Shown here piece by piece: positions 13,301 through 28,300 of a stretch of 64,000 nucleotides of DNA. Every line of letters starts with the position of its first letter. The first letter of the stretch is position 1. The notes beneath the pieces were generated by a model. It was not told the origin of the DNA. It did not search any database and was given only the letters and a program-made list of their open reading frames with translations. The translations under genes and the position numbers were made by a program. Source of the stretch: Panorpa germanica (taxonomy: Eukaryota > Arthropoda > Insecta > Mecoptera > Panorpidae); the NCBI GenBank assembly GCA_963678705.1, contig OY783221.1:13330001-13394000 (forward strand). The letters run 5' to 3'.

Positions 13301-16300
13301 TTTTGAAAACAAATAAATATTACATAAGAGACTATTATCAATTCAACTGGTCGTATTCAAATGTCCAGTACTGCGAGAAATAAAGTTTTCCTCGCTTCTC
13401 AATTTTCCCATGTGAAACTTTGAACATCTTGAGATTCCTCGATCTGGAACTAATATTTGTATTCTTCTATTTGCTTTGAAATATTAACAAATATCAATCT
13501 AACCTTTTTATTTTCTTTTTATATCCCTGCTAATACAACAAGAATGGGAGAATAATTCCTTTCATTCCATTCTTCCTCTTTATATCCCTTTCTATTCTTA
13601 TACAATCAGATATAATAAAATATAATGTGAACTTTTGTACATTTGACCCCTCGTACTCGTACCATTTCTATTCAAGGATTCATCCCTTTCCAACGCCCTT
13701 CTTCAATCTGGGAATAAGTATGCGCCAGCTCCTTTGACGGTATTGTAATGGATTTAGTTTCATGGGAGTTGATTCGATTTTGCAACCTTGTCGCCTTTTC
13801 ACACTACGCGCAGGAAACTCAAACATTTTTTTTTGAAGCTAGATCTGTAGGTTTTTTAAATTTAATTTACTTAACGTCGGTCTATTTCCGATGTTAGCCC
13901 AATCACCGACAACGTCATATATGTGCTCTAATAAGCTAATAAGTTTACGATTATGTGTGCACATAATCAATTTAATATAATAACAGCTAAACCCAGAAGA
14001 TCTAATTCTGGTCCCGGGATCGAACCTATGGACACAGTAGTCTGTCGTAAAGCATCAATATTCTGGCCCACTGTGTCGTTACTGTAGTTACAGTAAATGG
14101 TAGGAAACATTTTTTTCTTTTCATTTTATAAAAGGATAAAAGCTGGAATTATCTTAAGTACTACAGTAGCGCAGTCATTGGTGTTCATTACACCACTTAA
14201 TTTAAGATTTAGTTTCCTTATAATTCTTTAATTATAAAAGTTACAACAAAAAGTCACTTATGAAAGTTGTAGATAATGTCATTATCTAAAAAACTGCCCT
14301 TTACAATTTTTTTCTGGGAATTTTAGTTATCAAGATAAACAAAAAAAGCTGAATTTTCGTAAGGGTGACATACCATGAAAATTTAAATTTACCTCACAAA
14401 TAAATTGTTGTCCACCCAAAATGAACGGTTGGCATTTTTAAGGAGGTACAGGACGTACCGTCAATGCAAAAAGTTTATCTTTCGGTAATACGAAATACGA
14501 GCAAATGTTGGGACTGTATCTTTGAAAATGAATTTTTCAATTCCCTATTAAACGGCTATTTGCTGGTTAAAATGATTTTTTTATGCATATAATAGTTAAA
14601 TAAATGAAAAATTACCTATAATTAATATCAAATTTAGATTAATTCAATTTAAATTCAAATTAATTATTTTGAAAAAGGAATAATAAGTTTGGCAACGCTG
14701 TAAATTTACGTGTGTTGACGCATGCGTGATTTGGTTCTTTGACAAATAAATTGTTATATTTTATAAAATATTTATTCCGATTTTGAATTTCCCGCTCAAA
14801 TTGGAATTTGCAACGTTGCCGACTTATAACCTACACTTACTGTTTATTTAAATATTTTCGTATATAGGTAGGTATCTTTTTGATAATTTTCTTTTTGCAA
14901 TAGTTACAGAAAAGATTCTTTTATATACACCTAGTTTTTGAAAGCCGTGTTACCATTTTTTCATAGTTAAAAGTTATATTATATGCTGAAATTGACCTAA
15001 AAATTATGATTTGTATGAGAAATGACTATTTTTAATCATGTATAAAAAGAAAACTAAGAACCGTAGATCTCTAAAATTTTGAAACAGCATGTATTTTTAC
15101 TATTTGAATCGACCCTCCAAATTTCACAACGTTTTCATCATTTACGTTAACGTCCTTAACGCTAAATTAACTGTAGCTAGAAATCAAAACAAGAAAAAAA
15201 AAGAAACCCCACAAGGTCGTACTGGATGAAATTTTCACACCACGAAAATACTCTTAGATTGAGAAGTTGTGATATAAAGTCCATTGACTTAGTGACTTAA
15301 TTCTTAAACCACAGGGTGTGCTGATAGTCACGTAGACCAAATTCCATTTAATTTTGTTTTGTTTATCATTTCGTTATTAATTTTACTTTCTTAGGATTCC
15401 ACTAAACGAAAATGTCTCACACAGTCTTAGCCAACCAAGTCTTAGTCAGTGATAGCTAACTGACGATTAAAATATGGAGCAGTCGTTAAAATGTTTAAAT
15501 GTATTATGGAATGGAAAATATTTGGAATCAAATTTATTTATAGCCAGTGGCTTTCAACCTTAAATTTACTTTGCTAAATATTTTCTAAAAACAAAATTCA
15601 TTTTTTGTTATGATTTCAAAGTTATGTTGGGTCTACATAGTAAGAGTGGAATGATTAGCAGCTAAATAAGCAAGAACTTTTGTCGAAGTCCGAACCATTA
15701 AAATCGTATACAAATAATATCAATGTTCAAAGAGCTGATACATTGGTTTATATTAATATTTATTAATAAAATGTTCAATTGATGTTATCTTACTTAAATA
15801 ACATAAAAATTTAAATAAGATAATAAAGTATCATTCCCACTCACTGCTTTAATTTTATTTTGTATTTAATTTAATTTATTTTTTAAGTTTTCTTAGTTTT
15901 TCCAGAACCTTGCAAGGTCCAATGTTTTAAATTAAAAACATTAAATTAAGAAAAGCTGTATTATATTATAACCTCCAAAATGTGACAATATGTCAAAATG
16001 CAGTAGGATTTACTTTTAAAAGAATTTTAATGTGAGTTTTTGATAAATATAGAAGTGAAAACAATTTCTATTACTAATTGTTATTAAAAATAGCAATATT
16101 AATTATTTCACATACAATTTTGTGGAAATGTCAAAATTTATATTACTAACGATGTATACGCACCAACTAAATTAACTAAACTTAAATTACAACACAAATG
16201 TGAAAAGGAATGCTTAAACCTGAAATCTAGATTACAATATTAAATAAAAATAGTAAATGAAATATCAAAACAGTCAGTGGGAATGAGGTTTAATATGATT

Positions 16301-19300
16301 TTATTATTAAAAGTATCACTCTATTTATTTCTTCTAGTAATTTCTTTTTAGAATTTATGAAATAGATTTGTTTCTTTATTATTAAAAACTTAGGACTGGT
16401 GTAACCACATATCAAATATATGCTCAAAGATTGCTCCCCATGCAAATGATTCTAACTTTGATTAAATGTATCTATATTTAGTTCGAAACCAACAATCGAC
16501 TTCAAATATGGGATTCAGGATAATTAGATAATAATATCCTTTATAAATAGTGTTGCCATACGTCCGTTCATACGGGACTGTCATCATATTTCACTACTCA
16601 GTCTTGTATTATTGTTTGTTCTTCTTGTGTCTAATTTCCGGTAGTATAGAAGAGAAATAGCTGAAGTTGTTTGCAGATACAAAGTATATTGATTAGAAGT
16701 AATGTCTAATAAAACTGAGCGAAAACGTATTTGCTATTGCAGCCACAATGCAAATGTGTAGAAATATTTTCCCTAATGTCCATTCAATGGTCGGACGAAA
16801 GAAATAGGTTGACAGTGGAGACAATTAAAGCAATTTTGATTTGCTATTACATTTTTAAAATGACAAGCGCCCAATTTTATAATTATATGAAAGATGAACG
16901 AAAGAAGACGACTTATGACCGAGCTAAAAAGAATTAGTTTATGTTTATTTTTTTATTTTTTTACTTGTTCATTTCAATTGTTCATTTGATTTTTTATCAG
17001 AATAAAATAGGCCATTACCTGCATACATTTTTCATGTTTTATTTATTTAGCACTTAAACGCCCCGTATCAATACTTCACAATTATGACAATGCTATTTAT
17101 AAATGTACATAAATTTATTCTATTGATGTGGCTTACAGCACGATACTTTTAAGGTTTTAAAGCCGTGACAATCGGAGAGAATAGCATAGTCCGACAGTCA
17201 ATAAGAAAACTTTAAAATACTTAATGGCAGACTAATTTATTTTTGACGAAGACTGTACCTGATACATAGACACTTTCATATGCAGACACACACTAATACA
17301 ATCACAGAACACGGAATACTGTTTTTGAGAGCATTCGAACGGTTTTTCAGATATACACGAAACTATGTCTTTTATTTTTATACTTTATCAGCCCGTTGCA
17401 TGTTAATTATGTGCACTTTACTTATAAATCTCACTTCACAATCGATAGAAAAATTACATATTTTTTTGACAAATTAAATACACCTATATTAACACCATAT
17501 TTTAACTTTATCAAATTCTTAAGAAAAGTATGTTTACGGCCAATTATCTTAATTACTTCCTTTCATTCATTGATACTAGCTTTCTAAACATCTTCTTAAT
17601 CTCAAAGATGTTTGTACGCATACCACAGCTTAACGGCCTCTGATGCATATGATTAGTCAGACCCACGCACTGGCGTACGCGTATATTTGGTTGACTCAGT
17701 CAATGAATGATCAGAATATAAAACAGGTCGGTATGTTTGTTTGGATCAGTATGGTTATGGTGTCGCATATGATGCGTAGAAACTTAATATACTCGTACAG
17801 TACACAATGGTGCGACATAAACATGCGACATCCAGCATTTATATATTTTCATTCATAAGTTGACATTATTTAGACATGAGTGTACTAAATGTGTTGTACT
17901 TTTAACGTATACACTAGTACGACTTAAACATGAGACACTAATAAAATCCTACTTATGCTATTTTTTAAAATTCTAGGTAGTATTTTTATGAAACAAAAAT
18001 GATTCAATTCTAAGTTGGTGTTTATAAAAGAATTGGCATGTACGGCGATTTTGAATATGGTCCCGAGCAAAAGGGTCGAGTACCTACTCAGTCTCTACTA
18101 TAATGTCAACGTTTTTTTTAGTTGTGTTTAGAAAATAAGTAAAAATAATAAATGGAGTTTAAATGTACAAATGAAATAAACGTGAACAATAGACCCTTTT
18201 ACTACTTTACTCTTTATTACATTTCTTTTCTAAACATATTGTTTTCTAAAGCAGGTTGAAGGAATTTGTTCGAAATATGAAAGCTTCTGACGTATTAAGT
18301 TGCATGTCGCACTAGTGTGGACGTGTTGTACAACTTCTTCCAACAAATGTTGGATGTCGCATGTTTAAGTCGCATGTATGTGTACCATACTATACATAAA
18401 TAAATACATAAAGACCACCCTACTATCATCCAGCACTAGGTAGTGTAAGCTGTGCTGCGCCGTCGATCCATAGGGGTTGTTTAAATGTAGGTTAACCGTG
18501 TTCTACTGAACCCCACACGTTCATCGAGCTGAATCTATGACGTATGGGGTCACTACGAGTTCATTTAGGGTCAAAAGGTTACCAGCTGTTTCTAGCAGTG
18601 CTTCTACGTCAGCACTGAATCATATGTTCACAATGTTTGGTGATTTATTTGACATTGTAGTTTGTCTTCAGTGGAATTTTTGTTGCAAGGTTAAAAATAT
18701 TGCATTAAACTGTAAAAGAGTTTATTTTAGTTTTGTCTACCTAGCTGTACACATTCATCTTAAAGCGTATAAATGTATAATTGGGTTGTGGGCCATAACT
18801 GAATTTATATTAAACTGTACTGTATGTTGATAAAGTTGACTATCAGAACCTAAATGTTCAATTCGCATTAATATAGAAGTCATTAACGGTTGAAATAGTC
18901 ATTTTTACCGTTTAATCATCAAATGGAAAATTATATTTAAATTGTATTGTATGAGCCATGTATAAGATATGTGCCATTAGGCATTACGTTCTTCCGCCTT
19001 AACTTCACTGACTATATTTTATTTTCTTACAAAAACCATTTTACATTCCCAAAACTAAATATCAATCATCTTCCTTATCCCTTATCCTTTATTTCGCTTC
19101 GTTTATTTCTAACTTCTATCATCCATTTTATTCACTCCTTCTTCCCCCTGTAAGATATCTATCAGGCACTCTCTTCACTTTCAATCTTATGCAATATTTC
19201 AATCTCCTCTTTCTCTCCTTGTTTTTCTAGGTACTGCGATATTCTTCTCGTTCTTCTCGGGCGTCTGGTGTGTCTTGCGAAAATGGGACGTTCATAGCTT

Positions 19301-22300
19301 TCGGCTTTAAGTATGGTGTATTTCCGACCAGAATAGGAATACCCATATGTCTATGTGGTAGGGATGGCAACTCTTCTCAAAAAAGATCGATTTAATAATC
19401 GATTCGAATCGAAGTCTAAACAAATCAATTCAGAAAAAAATCGATGTCTAGAAGATCGATTTCTCAAAAATGCAAGAATTGTGACAAAATATGACAATGC
19501 GGAGGGAGAGGTCAGAAGCGTTGTGACGTCACATGCAATATGAAATATAGAAAAAAATTCTTAAAGAAGTTAATTTCGTGAAAAAAGTATAAATTTCGGT
19601 GAGAGGCAAAATGTGTAGTACCAAACTTAAAAATAATCCTAAAAATAGTATATATTTCCATTAATTCACCAAAAAAAGGAAAAGGTCATTTATTCTAAAG
19701 ACTATAAAATATTACAAAGTCTGCAATATCTGATAATAATTAATTTAAAAAACACACCCCTAAAAAATTAGATTTGGCCTGTAAGGAATTATACAAAATA
19801 TTTAAATCTTCGGCACGCATGAGTTAAGTGCATTACGCTTATTGGCTTCTCTTCTTGGGCGACCCTTTTTAGTTTTTATCACCAATTACCAAAAATAAAT
19901 CATATCCTTCCTTTGATCTGGCACTGATCGTATCTATTTATTAACATTATTGATTACATCTCAGTAACACTCCCCAATGTACGAGATGAGGAGGAGGGGG
20001 AATGGAAGTTTGACAGGTTTAATAGAGATCTACCCCTCGTCCTAAAAAGTTACTAATCTAACGGTTTTTATAATTACCTTTAGCTTCAGCTTTATAATAT
20101 CTTCCATCGAGATATTTTTAAAGATCACGTCACAATTTTTTTAATATATTTCTATAAGACTGAATTAACAACCAAAAATGTTAACACCAATATTACTATT
20201 ACATTTCAATATTCGGTCCGATAACTTTGTCTATTTTTTCTATATTTAATTATGTATTTTGATTGCAGGAGGAACTCACATTTTACAATGACGATGGAAG
20301 TTGGCAACAAGTCGTTGTGGAGCGCAACCTACGAGCTTCTGACCTCTGCCAACTTCTGATGAGAAAAAATAGATTTCCAAAAGATCAACGCTGGTCACTA
20401 TACGAATATTGGGTCGACCTTGGTCTAGGTAAGAAAAAATATTAATTCATTTACGAAGTCTAAAATGGAGGGTGAAGCTTTAATAACATTTTCAAATCTT
20501 TATATATAGAAATTTAGCCTGCGTATATTTGTGCTCGCAAAACTAGAAAAGTAGTCGATCGTTTGACTTGAAATTTCGACACAACATTGCATTTGAATAA
20601 GCGCGTGTTTTCATATTCATTTCTTTCCAGGTGATCATAGTCTGTGTTTCCATCTGTGTATGCACAGGTGTGTGTGTCTTTTATTTACTTTCCAATTCAT
20701 TTCTTACTGTAGTGAGCCACAGTGAAGCGTGGCCGGGTTTAGCTACTTTCAAATAAATTTTTCCGAGAATCACTGGAATTATTGGAAATCAAAGAAAGTT
20801 AAATTTGGGACTTAATTCTACAAATTATGAAACAGGAATGCCTAACTTAAAATAGATTTGGAAATTAGGGATCATCTATAAATTACGTCACACAAATTTC
20901 ATGATTTTTTAATCCCATTGTCATGCTTTGTCACATATTACGGACTCCGTCCCCCCTATTGTAACGTCACACATTTGAAAAAAAACTTATTTTTTTTTAG
21001 TCTACTTTTTTTTTGGTCTTAATATTATATATATTTTTTAAATAATTTGGGATTAGATGACATCTCAAATCCAATGATTTCTCCTCCCTATATGTCACAT
21101 TTTAAGGACCCTCTCTCCCCTGGTTTGTGAATGACGTAATTATAGATTGCCCCTCATATTATTCTCTTGTTCTTAAATTGTATGTTTCTAGTTTGAAGCC
21201 CCATTGCATTTTTGCTCTCGATTTGTCATTTTCAAGTATTGAATTGTTTTCATCCTTTAAGTAATATACAGTTTTATTAAAACTTCCATATTTCTCGGAA
21301 GACGATAACTAAAAATCGTTGTAATTTCCCGGGAATTCCCGCTTAGCTCTCTGAGTGGTTTAATTATCAAAGAAGTGACTTAATGGTCTCGACTAAGGTG
21401 TGGATAAAATACCAATTGTTCATTACACAAAGTTCTAATTAAATTTGCTCTCTTCATTAAACTCTGTTGATTTTACCGACAGTTATTACAAATAATGACG
21501 TCATATAGCGTTATAAACCAATAATGAGGAAACTTATCCACCTTCTTCAATGTATTCTCCTTCTATCATGCTGGGAAACCAATAGGAGGGTACTGGGGGT
21601 GGTTTTATACGACCCCTGTCACTCGTAAATAATACGCTAGAGCTAATTGCACACTCGGGTAGAGTAATGTGGTTTCGGAATATATTATTAACTCAATTTT
21701 ACTCCACTTGTCAGTTTCTGTTTGTTGTTTAACTTTGGGATTTAACTTGAGTGGATTTACATATCCACTTATACCGGTTTCGAATTTACTTACTTATCAA
21801 GAAAGTATTAAATAGCAGTGTTGTATTTAAACGGGAGGGCCATTTGTCGGTTTCTTCTTGAAGGGTGTGTTATTTGTTAGAAATGGATCGCTTTATCGAT
21901 CTTTTACGCACTAAGTTTGCTAATCTACCAGCAGCCATTAATTGTACATCGCGTAGCTCCGATTTGACATCATTGGATTATTTTTGTAAGGGGAAATATT
22001 AAAATGTTAAAAGAATAATTACTAAAATAAAAACATTAAAAGTATCTAGCGTCAGTTTTGATATCCAGTGAGGGTGGGCGGTAGGGGGGCGAACGAATCT
22101 TAATAAGGCTTCAGTTATTGAAATTGCCTTTTTTAATTAAGAATATTTTATATGTAATCAACAATTGATTTTAATTAATTCAGCAGCCTTATAACTAACG
22201 AACCTTCTAGAACAACATATTTATTTTATAACATTTTTATATTTTCTGTTTGAATAAAATTTTATTTTTGCGTGATATGAATTTCAACTTAATGATATCC

Positions 22301-25300
22301 ACAGTAATCAACGTACAGCTGATTTCTTTAAGATCTTGGTTAAAAGATAAAGGCACAGTGAACTTTGACCCATTCTTATCAGTAGCGATATAAATGGCCT
22401 ATAACAATTTCATTGTTATTTTATTTCATAACTGATTAAATAATCATTATATAATTTTATTTACGTTTCTATAAACCGTACTATCAAATTAATTGACCGC
22501 TGATATCCGCATTAATTTACAACAATTAAAATAAATAGTAATGACCTCCCGTAAAGAGCTCCGCAGTTAGCTAATTAACGACTTTAACGAAGTGGATTTA
22601 ATAGTCATTTGTAATTACTGATAAACTCGTATTTATCGCATGTGGAATAGGTTTAAAGAGGGCAACACAAGGTGGGAAAGGAAATGAATATTGTGAGGGG
22701 AATACCATGCCTATCGGAGAGGTACAAAGGAGGAGGAAGGAGGGTTGTAGCGTACAAGAAAGAAGTCGACAAATGAACTAACCACTGTAAGGCCATCGCA
22801 CACTTCAAGCGAATTTTGATCGGACGTATACGCGCTACTACGCTTTACCTATCCGAACCTTGTAAATGTAATGAACCCTCGCACACTGGAAGCGAGAAAA
22901 CCGTCCGAATACGAGCGTTATGTAGCTCTCTTACTGGATCCGTATATCAGCGAATTTTAACCAAGCGTATACATGCTACAACACCTACAAACCTATCCCT
23001 ACCTTGTAAATGCAATCAACTGCCTTAGACTGGGAGGGATGCAATAGTCTCTTTCATAATAGTGGTGTATCGATAAAAATGAAAGTAGAAATTTGCTCTC
23101 ATGATAAATTATGTTAGTGCAAAACAACTCCAATACAGCCTATAGTACACAAGTATGACTTGGCGTCGGCTTGCTTTGACAGTTCTAGTCTACGCCCGAA
23201 TTGGCCGTCGCTTAAATGCGCTTGCAGTGTGCGACAGACCTAATGATTTTAGACATTAGATATTTTTACTTACACCCGAGTAGAAATATTATCCGAGAAA
23301 CTCGAATGCCCGATTAGACTCTTATACTCGTTATTACCCGATCAGGTCCTGACAGGGCAATGCTTGTGTATTGCCCTGTCAGGGCCCGATCGGGTAATTT
23401 TCCACCCAGTAAATGAAGATATTGATTTACGCAATTATGTTGTAACTCTGTAAATATTTGATTGTTTAATTAGTTGACTTTGTAAGGTTTCATCTCGTTT
23501 TGTATTCAAAGAACAAGGAAACCCTGTAAAACCAACAAGGAACACAATAAGTCTTTTGATTTCAACCACTATGAGAAATGGACTTTGGGTTGGTGTCTTA
23601 TTTCACTGTAGGGCTAGTTGCTCAGTCTGTATTCATATAGTCAACACCACCTACTAACAACACCATCACATATATACTACTGACAATATATAATACTGAC
23701 CGATTCAAATATATGGTATTTTTACCATATTATTATTATTTATGTTTTTTTATTTTTTTTCGTACACATTGTAATGTATTTATTTAAATAGAAGACATAA
23801 TACACTTGCAAATATTAAATCCAACAAGTATATAGACTTTTGCGCGAATGTCAGTTTTACACCACTAGTACTGCTCATTTTCGATGTGAGCTCAACTTCA
23901 GCGACGTGAGAAAAGCGTATTTAAAAGTTTCAAAGAAAGACGAAACCATACCAAAGAGGTGAAGACTTAAATAGCATTTCTATGGTATAACATATATGGA
24001 TTCAAATAACACACTCTGAACGTGACCTCACTGTCTGGACTGGTTATACGCTACCTACAACCTAGGATGGAATTGCTGCAGTCACATTGGAATATTTACC
24101 TAAAGGATATGAGGATTAGCTATCCGTGGATACGATGAGATATCCGTGGAGTCATCGACTGTCTCACGCATACTTTAGGGACAAATCGAGACAAATAGTA
24201 ATACGGGGCTATCTATGAAAATTTGGCGACAGTCCTGTACATACAAGACATATGGAATCCTAAATGAATAAGTTTTTTAATACTCTGTTAATTATTAAAA
24301 TTCTAGTCAAATATTACAATTAAATATTCAAGTCAAATATTTTAATTTAAAATTGAAATTCAATTATAAAAATATATATTTTGCTTTGATTTATTTAAAT
24401 CCAAGATATTGTATTTAAATTGCCCGGTTCTTAAAAATAATTAGCCAAAGGTGCCGCCTGCCAGTGCAACCAGCAAACAGCAATTATTTCTTACAACCCA
24501 TATTAATTATATCCACATATAAAAATAACCACAAACCCACGGTTTTTAAACTTTTTATTGCTTTTAATTTCACAACACATTTGTAGGTTAAAGTACAAAA
24601 ATATACGTGCATAATGTAAAAAGATCTCATTACAACCGCAGCAATAAATACTCGTAAAAACTATAAAACATGAGTGACATGGCAGCTGAGATGCAGAAAG
24701 AACGATTTTAACGTTCCAAGAAACATTTTACGACCTAACGCGAGAAAGAGCTTTTTTGTTGTTAAAAATACGAGCACGCCATTGCAGTGGAGTTGGGGAA
24801 GATGCACCCGCGGTGGTTTGGTAATTCGCGTAACTTTACATTATTTTTGAGCGAAGAAATGAAATGAAATCACTGGAGATTAAGTCATGGGAGTAGAAAT
24901 TGGGTATGGTCCAAGAGCCTGTGACCCATTTAAATTCGGTGTTAGATTTCTACTTAACTTTAGCACGTTGTATAGTTGCCTAGCCTTCCTTGGTACAGTG
25001 CGTTATTCCTTCCATTCCTTCCTTCCTATATTATAATGTTCCAAGTGTAAGTTTATGTTTATTTATTTATATGTTTACGCTATTCATATAGTGGCTCGAA
25101 AATGGCAACATGCATCTTTTTGAAAATTTCCTATTCCGCAGAGAAAAAAATTCTAACCTTATACCTGATATAAATTGTATAAGAGGTTTATTTATAAAGC
25201 GGTAAGACTTTTGGTGCACTCGGATTTTTCCCTGAATTTCCTGAAACCCCTTTATTTTGGAAAAACTGAAATTTATTTTTACTTTTTGCTGTATAACTTT

Positions 25301-28300
25301 TATTTAGTAAAACATAGAAAGTTGAAATTTTGCATGTGTATTTAGGTATTCAATGCTAACATATTTCGAATTTTAGATATTCAAAAATTGATAAAAAGGG
25401 CATTGAGAAAATTGGGGGGCCTTCTAGAGAACTTTGGAGAAAGTTCAAATTTTGAATTTCATAATAATTTAGTATCTAATTAATATAAAAAAATCAAAAT
25501 TTCAATAATTTTGAAAAAAATTAACATATAATGCATAAATTTAAAAATTAAAAGTATTATATTTTGTTGAAAAAAATACTTTTTTTATAGTTAGTTTATA
25601 TGAAAAATTATTTTAAAATAGAACGAGTTAAATATTTCAATTTGAAAATGGAATTATAAATTATTTTATTGAATTCAAATCATACACACTAAGAAGACGT
25701 CGTCCTATAAGGTCTCGATGAGTAGGAGGGTCGCGGTGGTGTCTGGAGCCGCCATCGGTGCCGATCTTGATAGTAGTAGCAAATTAAAATGGGTCACCGG
25801 TTCTCCGTCTAGTAGTAGTCATGACATTTATGATATAGTAAGTGGCAGTGCAGACTCTACGGCAAAAAAAGGACCGAGGTCCTAGGAAGTCATTCAAAAT
25901 ATATACATATATATAAAAAAAACTTACATCATTTAATTCGGTTGTTAAAATTTTTTGCCTTGATATATATATAATTCATTAATTAAATTTAATTAGAGTA
26001 GAAGTGCCCTAATTAATTATTCACTATTATTCCTGAAATAGAAACCTAATTGTTTCCCTACAGGCCTCGTTATGTTACACGGTATGCTCAAAAACCCGAA
26101 AGGGATGTATCTAATGCTCTCAAACTTTCACTTCCGTGTTATTTTAAATAAATTCCTAACACTATGATGCTCTGACGAGACAGTGGAAGAGAGCATTGAA
26201 GGTTAACGCTGACTGCTGTGTCTTCGGGTTTGATGCCCGGATCAGAATTAGGAGGTAGCAGGACTTAGCTTCGGAAACATGAAAATAAATTTAATTTAAA
26301 AAGCTATGATTATTATCACGTATACGTGTTTTAAAAAATCCACTGGTTATTCTATGATATGCCGGCGTACAACTATACAACAAAAGTCTAAAATTTTGAT
26401 GTAAGATACTATATATTTTTTAGAACATCACTTTTTTTAGAACAAGACAAATGTCTTGCGCAGAAAAAGAACCAATTTTGATTTAATGGTGTTACACTTT
26501 TATGTCCCTACGAAAATTATATCTTAAAGTTGTATCTACTCATAATAGCCTTTAACGAAAAAGCCTCATTCCCACGCACTGAGTTTTAGTGTTAATTTAA
26601 GATTTTAACTCAAAATGTAAGTTTCAGCTTGCGTAATATAAAGATAATATAATATATAAATGTATATAAAAATAGTAATTATTACAAAATAATGTATATT
26701 TTTGACGCATGATTTCACAAGTTCAAAATTACATTTAAAGCCTCATTCTCACTCACTGTTTTGATATTTAATTTACTGTTTTTATTTAATATTGTAATCT
26801 AGATTTCAGGTTCTCGTTTAAGCATTCCTTTTCACATTTGCGTTTTAATTTAAGTTTAATTAATTTAGTTGGTGCGTATGCATCGTTAGTAATATAAATT
26901 TTGACAGTTCGACAAAATTGTATGTGAAATAATTAAAATTGCTATTTTTAATAACAATTAGTAATAGAAATTGTTTTTTGTTCTATATTTTTCAAAAACT
27001 GACATTAAACTTCTTTTAAAAGTAAATCCTACTGCATTTTGACAGATTGTCACATTTTGGAGGTTATAATATAATATAGTTTTTCTTAATTTAATATTTC
27101 CAATATAAAACATTGGACTTTGCACGGTTCTTAAAAAACTAAGTAAACTTAAAAAATAAATTGAAGTAAAAATGGTACTGTGAATGACTACGCGTTTGCC
27201 ATATGCTAAACAGTTTAAATTAAATACAAAATTAAATTAAAGCAGTGAGTGGGAATGATACTTAAGATTAAAACTAAAAACAGTGAGTGGGAATGGAACT
27301 TAAGTCTGTCTATATCAAAGGAAGGTTTGTTGTAAATACGTCACTTGCGCTATGCTTAATCCGTCATTGTATATTTCTCTGAGAATTTAAGTTTAATACG
27401 TCTGTTGCATGCCTGAGATACTAAAATGCATCTATTCTTGCATCCGAGTGCGATTCCCGGAGATGGAATAAATTTATTCCATGGCATACCTCTCAAATAG
27501 TGAATGAAATTATAAATCAACAAAAGTATCACTTTAAAAAATTTTCTCAATTAATGTGAGATATAACCTAAGTAGTTCAAATCGCAGTAATATAATAAAC
27601 ATTAATTTAACTTCACTTTAAAATGTAGCCCCTTTGTTTTGCTAAATTTAAAAATGTTTCGCTACAGTTTGTGAATATGTGGCTCTTGAAAATATAAATT
27701 ATGAATGCTTTTACGCGGCTAATGGCAATAATTAGCCAGAATAATTGAATAAGGGCGAAGCGAGTGGGGTGAATGTTTGATAAATTAATTTGTTCTATAT
27801 ATTAATTAATATTTTAAAAGATGACGATGTTGGTTATGTAGATGTTTTATAGCACATAGTGAATTGGAATGAGGGAGGGGTGGGGAATTGATGTTTATAA
27901 TACAATATCAATATACCATCATGACTTCGATTTATACCATTTAATAAGTTATGATTGTTTACTTCGCTAACATTATTATTTAACAAAGGCAGCTAATGGG
28001 ATACGTGCTTTCAAAGACGTTGGGCGCATTAGTTCTGCACACGTTGGGACTGGGACTGCTAAGAAACCATACATATACTCGTATATTCCCTGCATATAGG
28101 TGTATTCATTTATATAAATAAATATATACACTAAAAGTGTCACCAATGCGCCTGTGAACTCTTTTCTAGGGTCGTTTTTTTTTAATTTTCGATTGAAATA
28201 AATTGTAATATATATTGGCGTTTTTATTTTTCCAAACACCCAAAAGTTGACGCAGCTATAACTATATCAAATTTGAATTTCAGAAGAAATAAGTTTTTGT

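Larger units (their letters stand above)
1302..20268 (+). other. Grb intron 1 (19 kb), residual content
   Basis: Besides the elements listed separately, the stretches 3555-4780, 5900-6519, 8390-9130, 10427-11280, 12773-13860, 14081-14687, 14830-15831, 16937-17799 and 19560-20268 hold AT-rich DNA in which I recognise no gene or repeat. Confidence 0.6.

Noticed and set aside
18537-18830. 97-codon open frame
   Set aside because: Intronic, Cys/Phe/Val-rich, no splice or start signals and no recognised motif.
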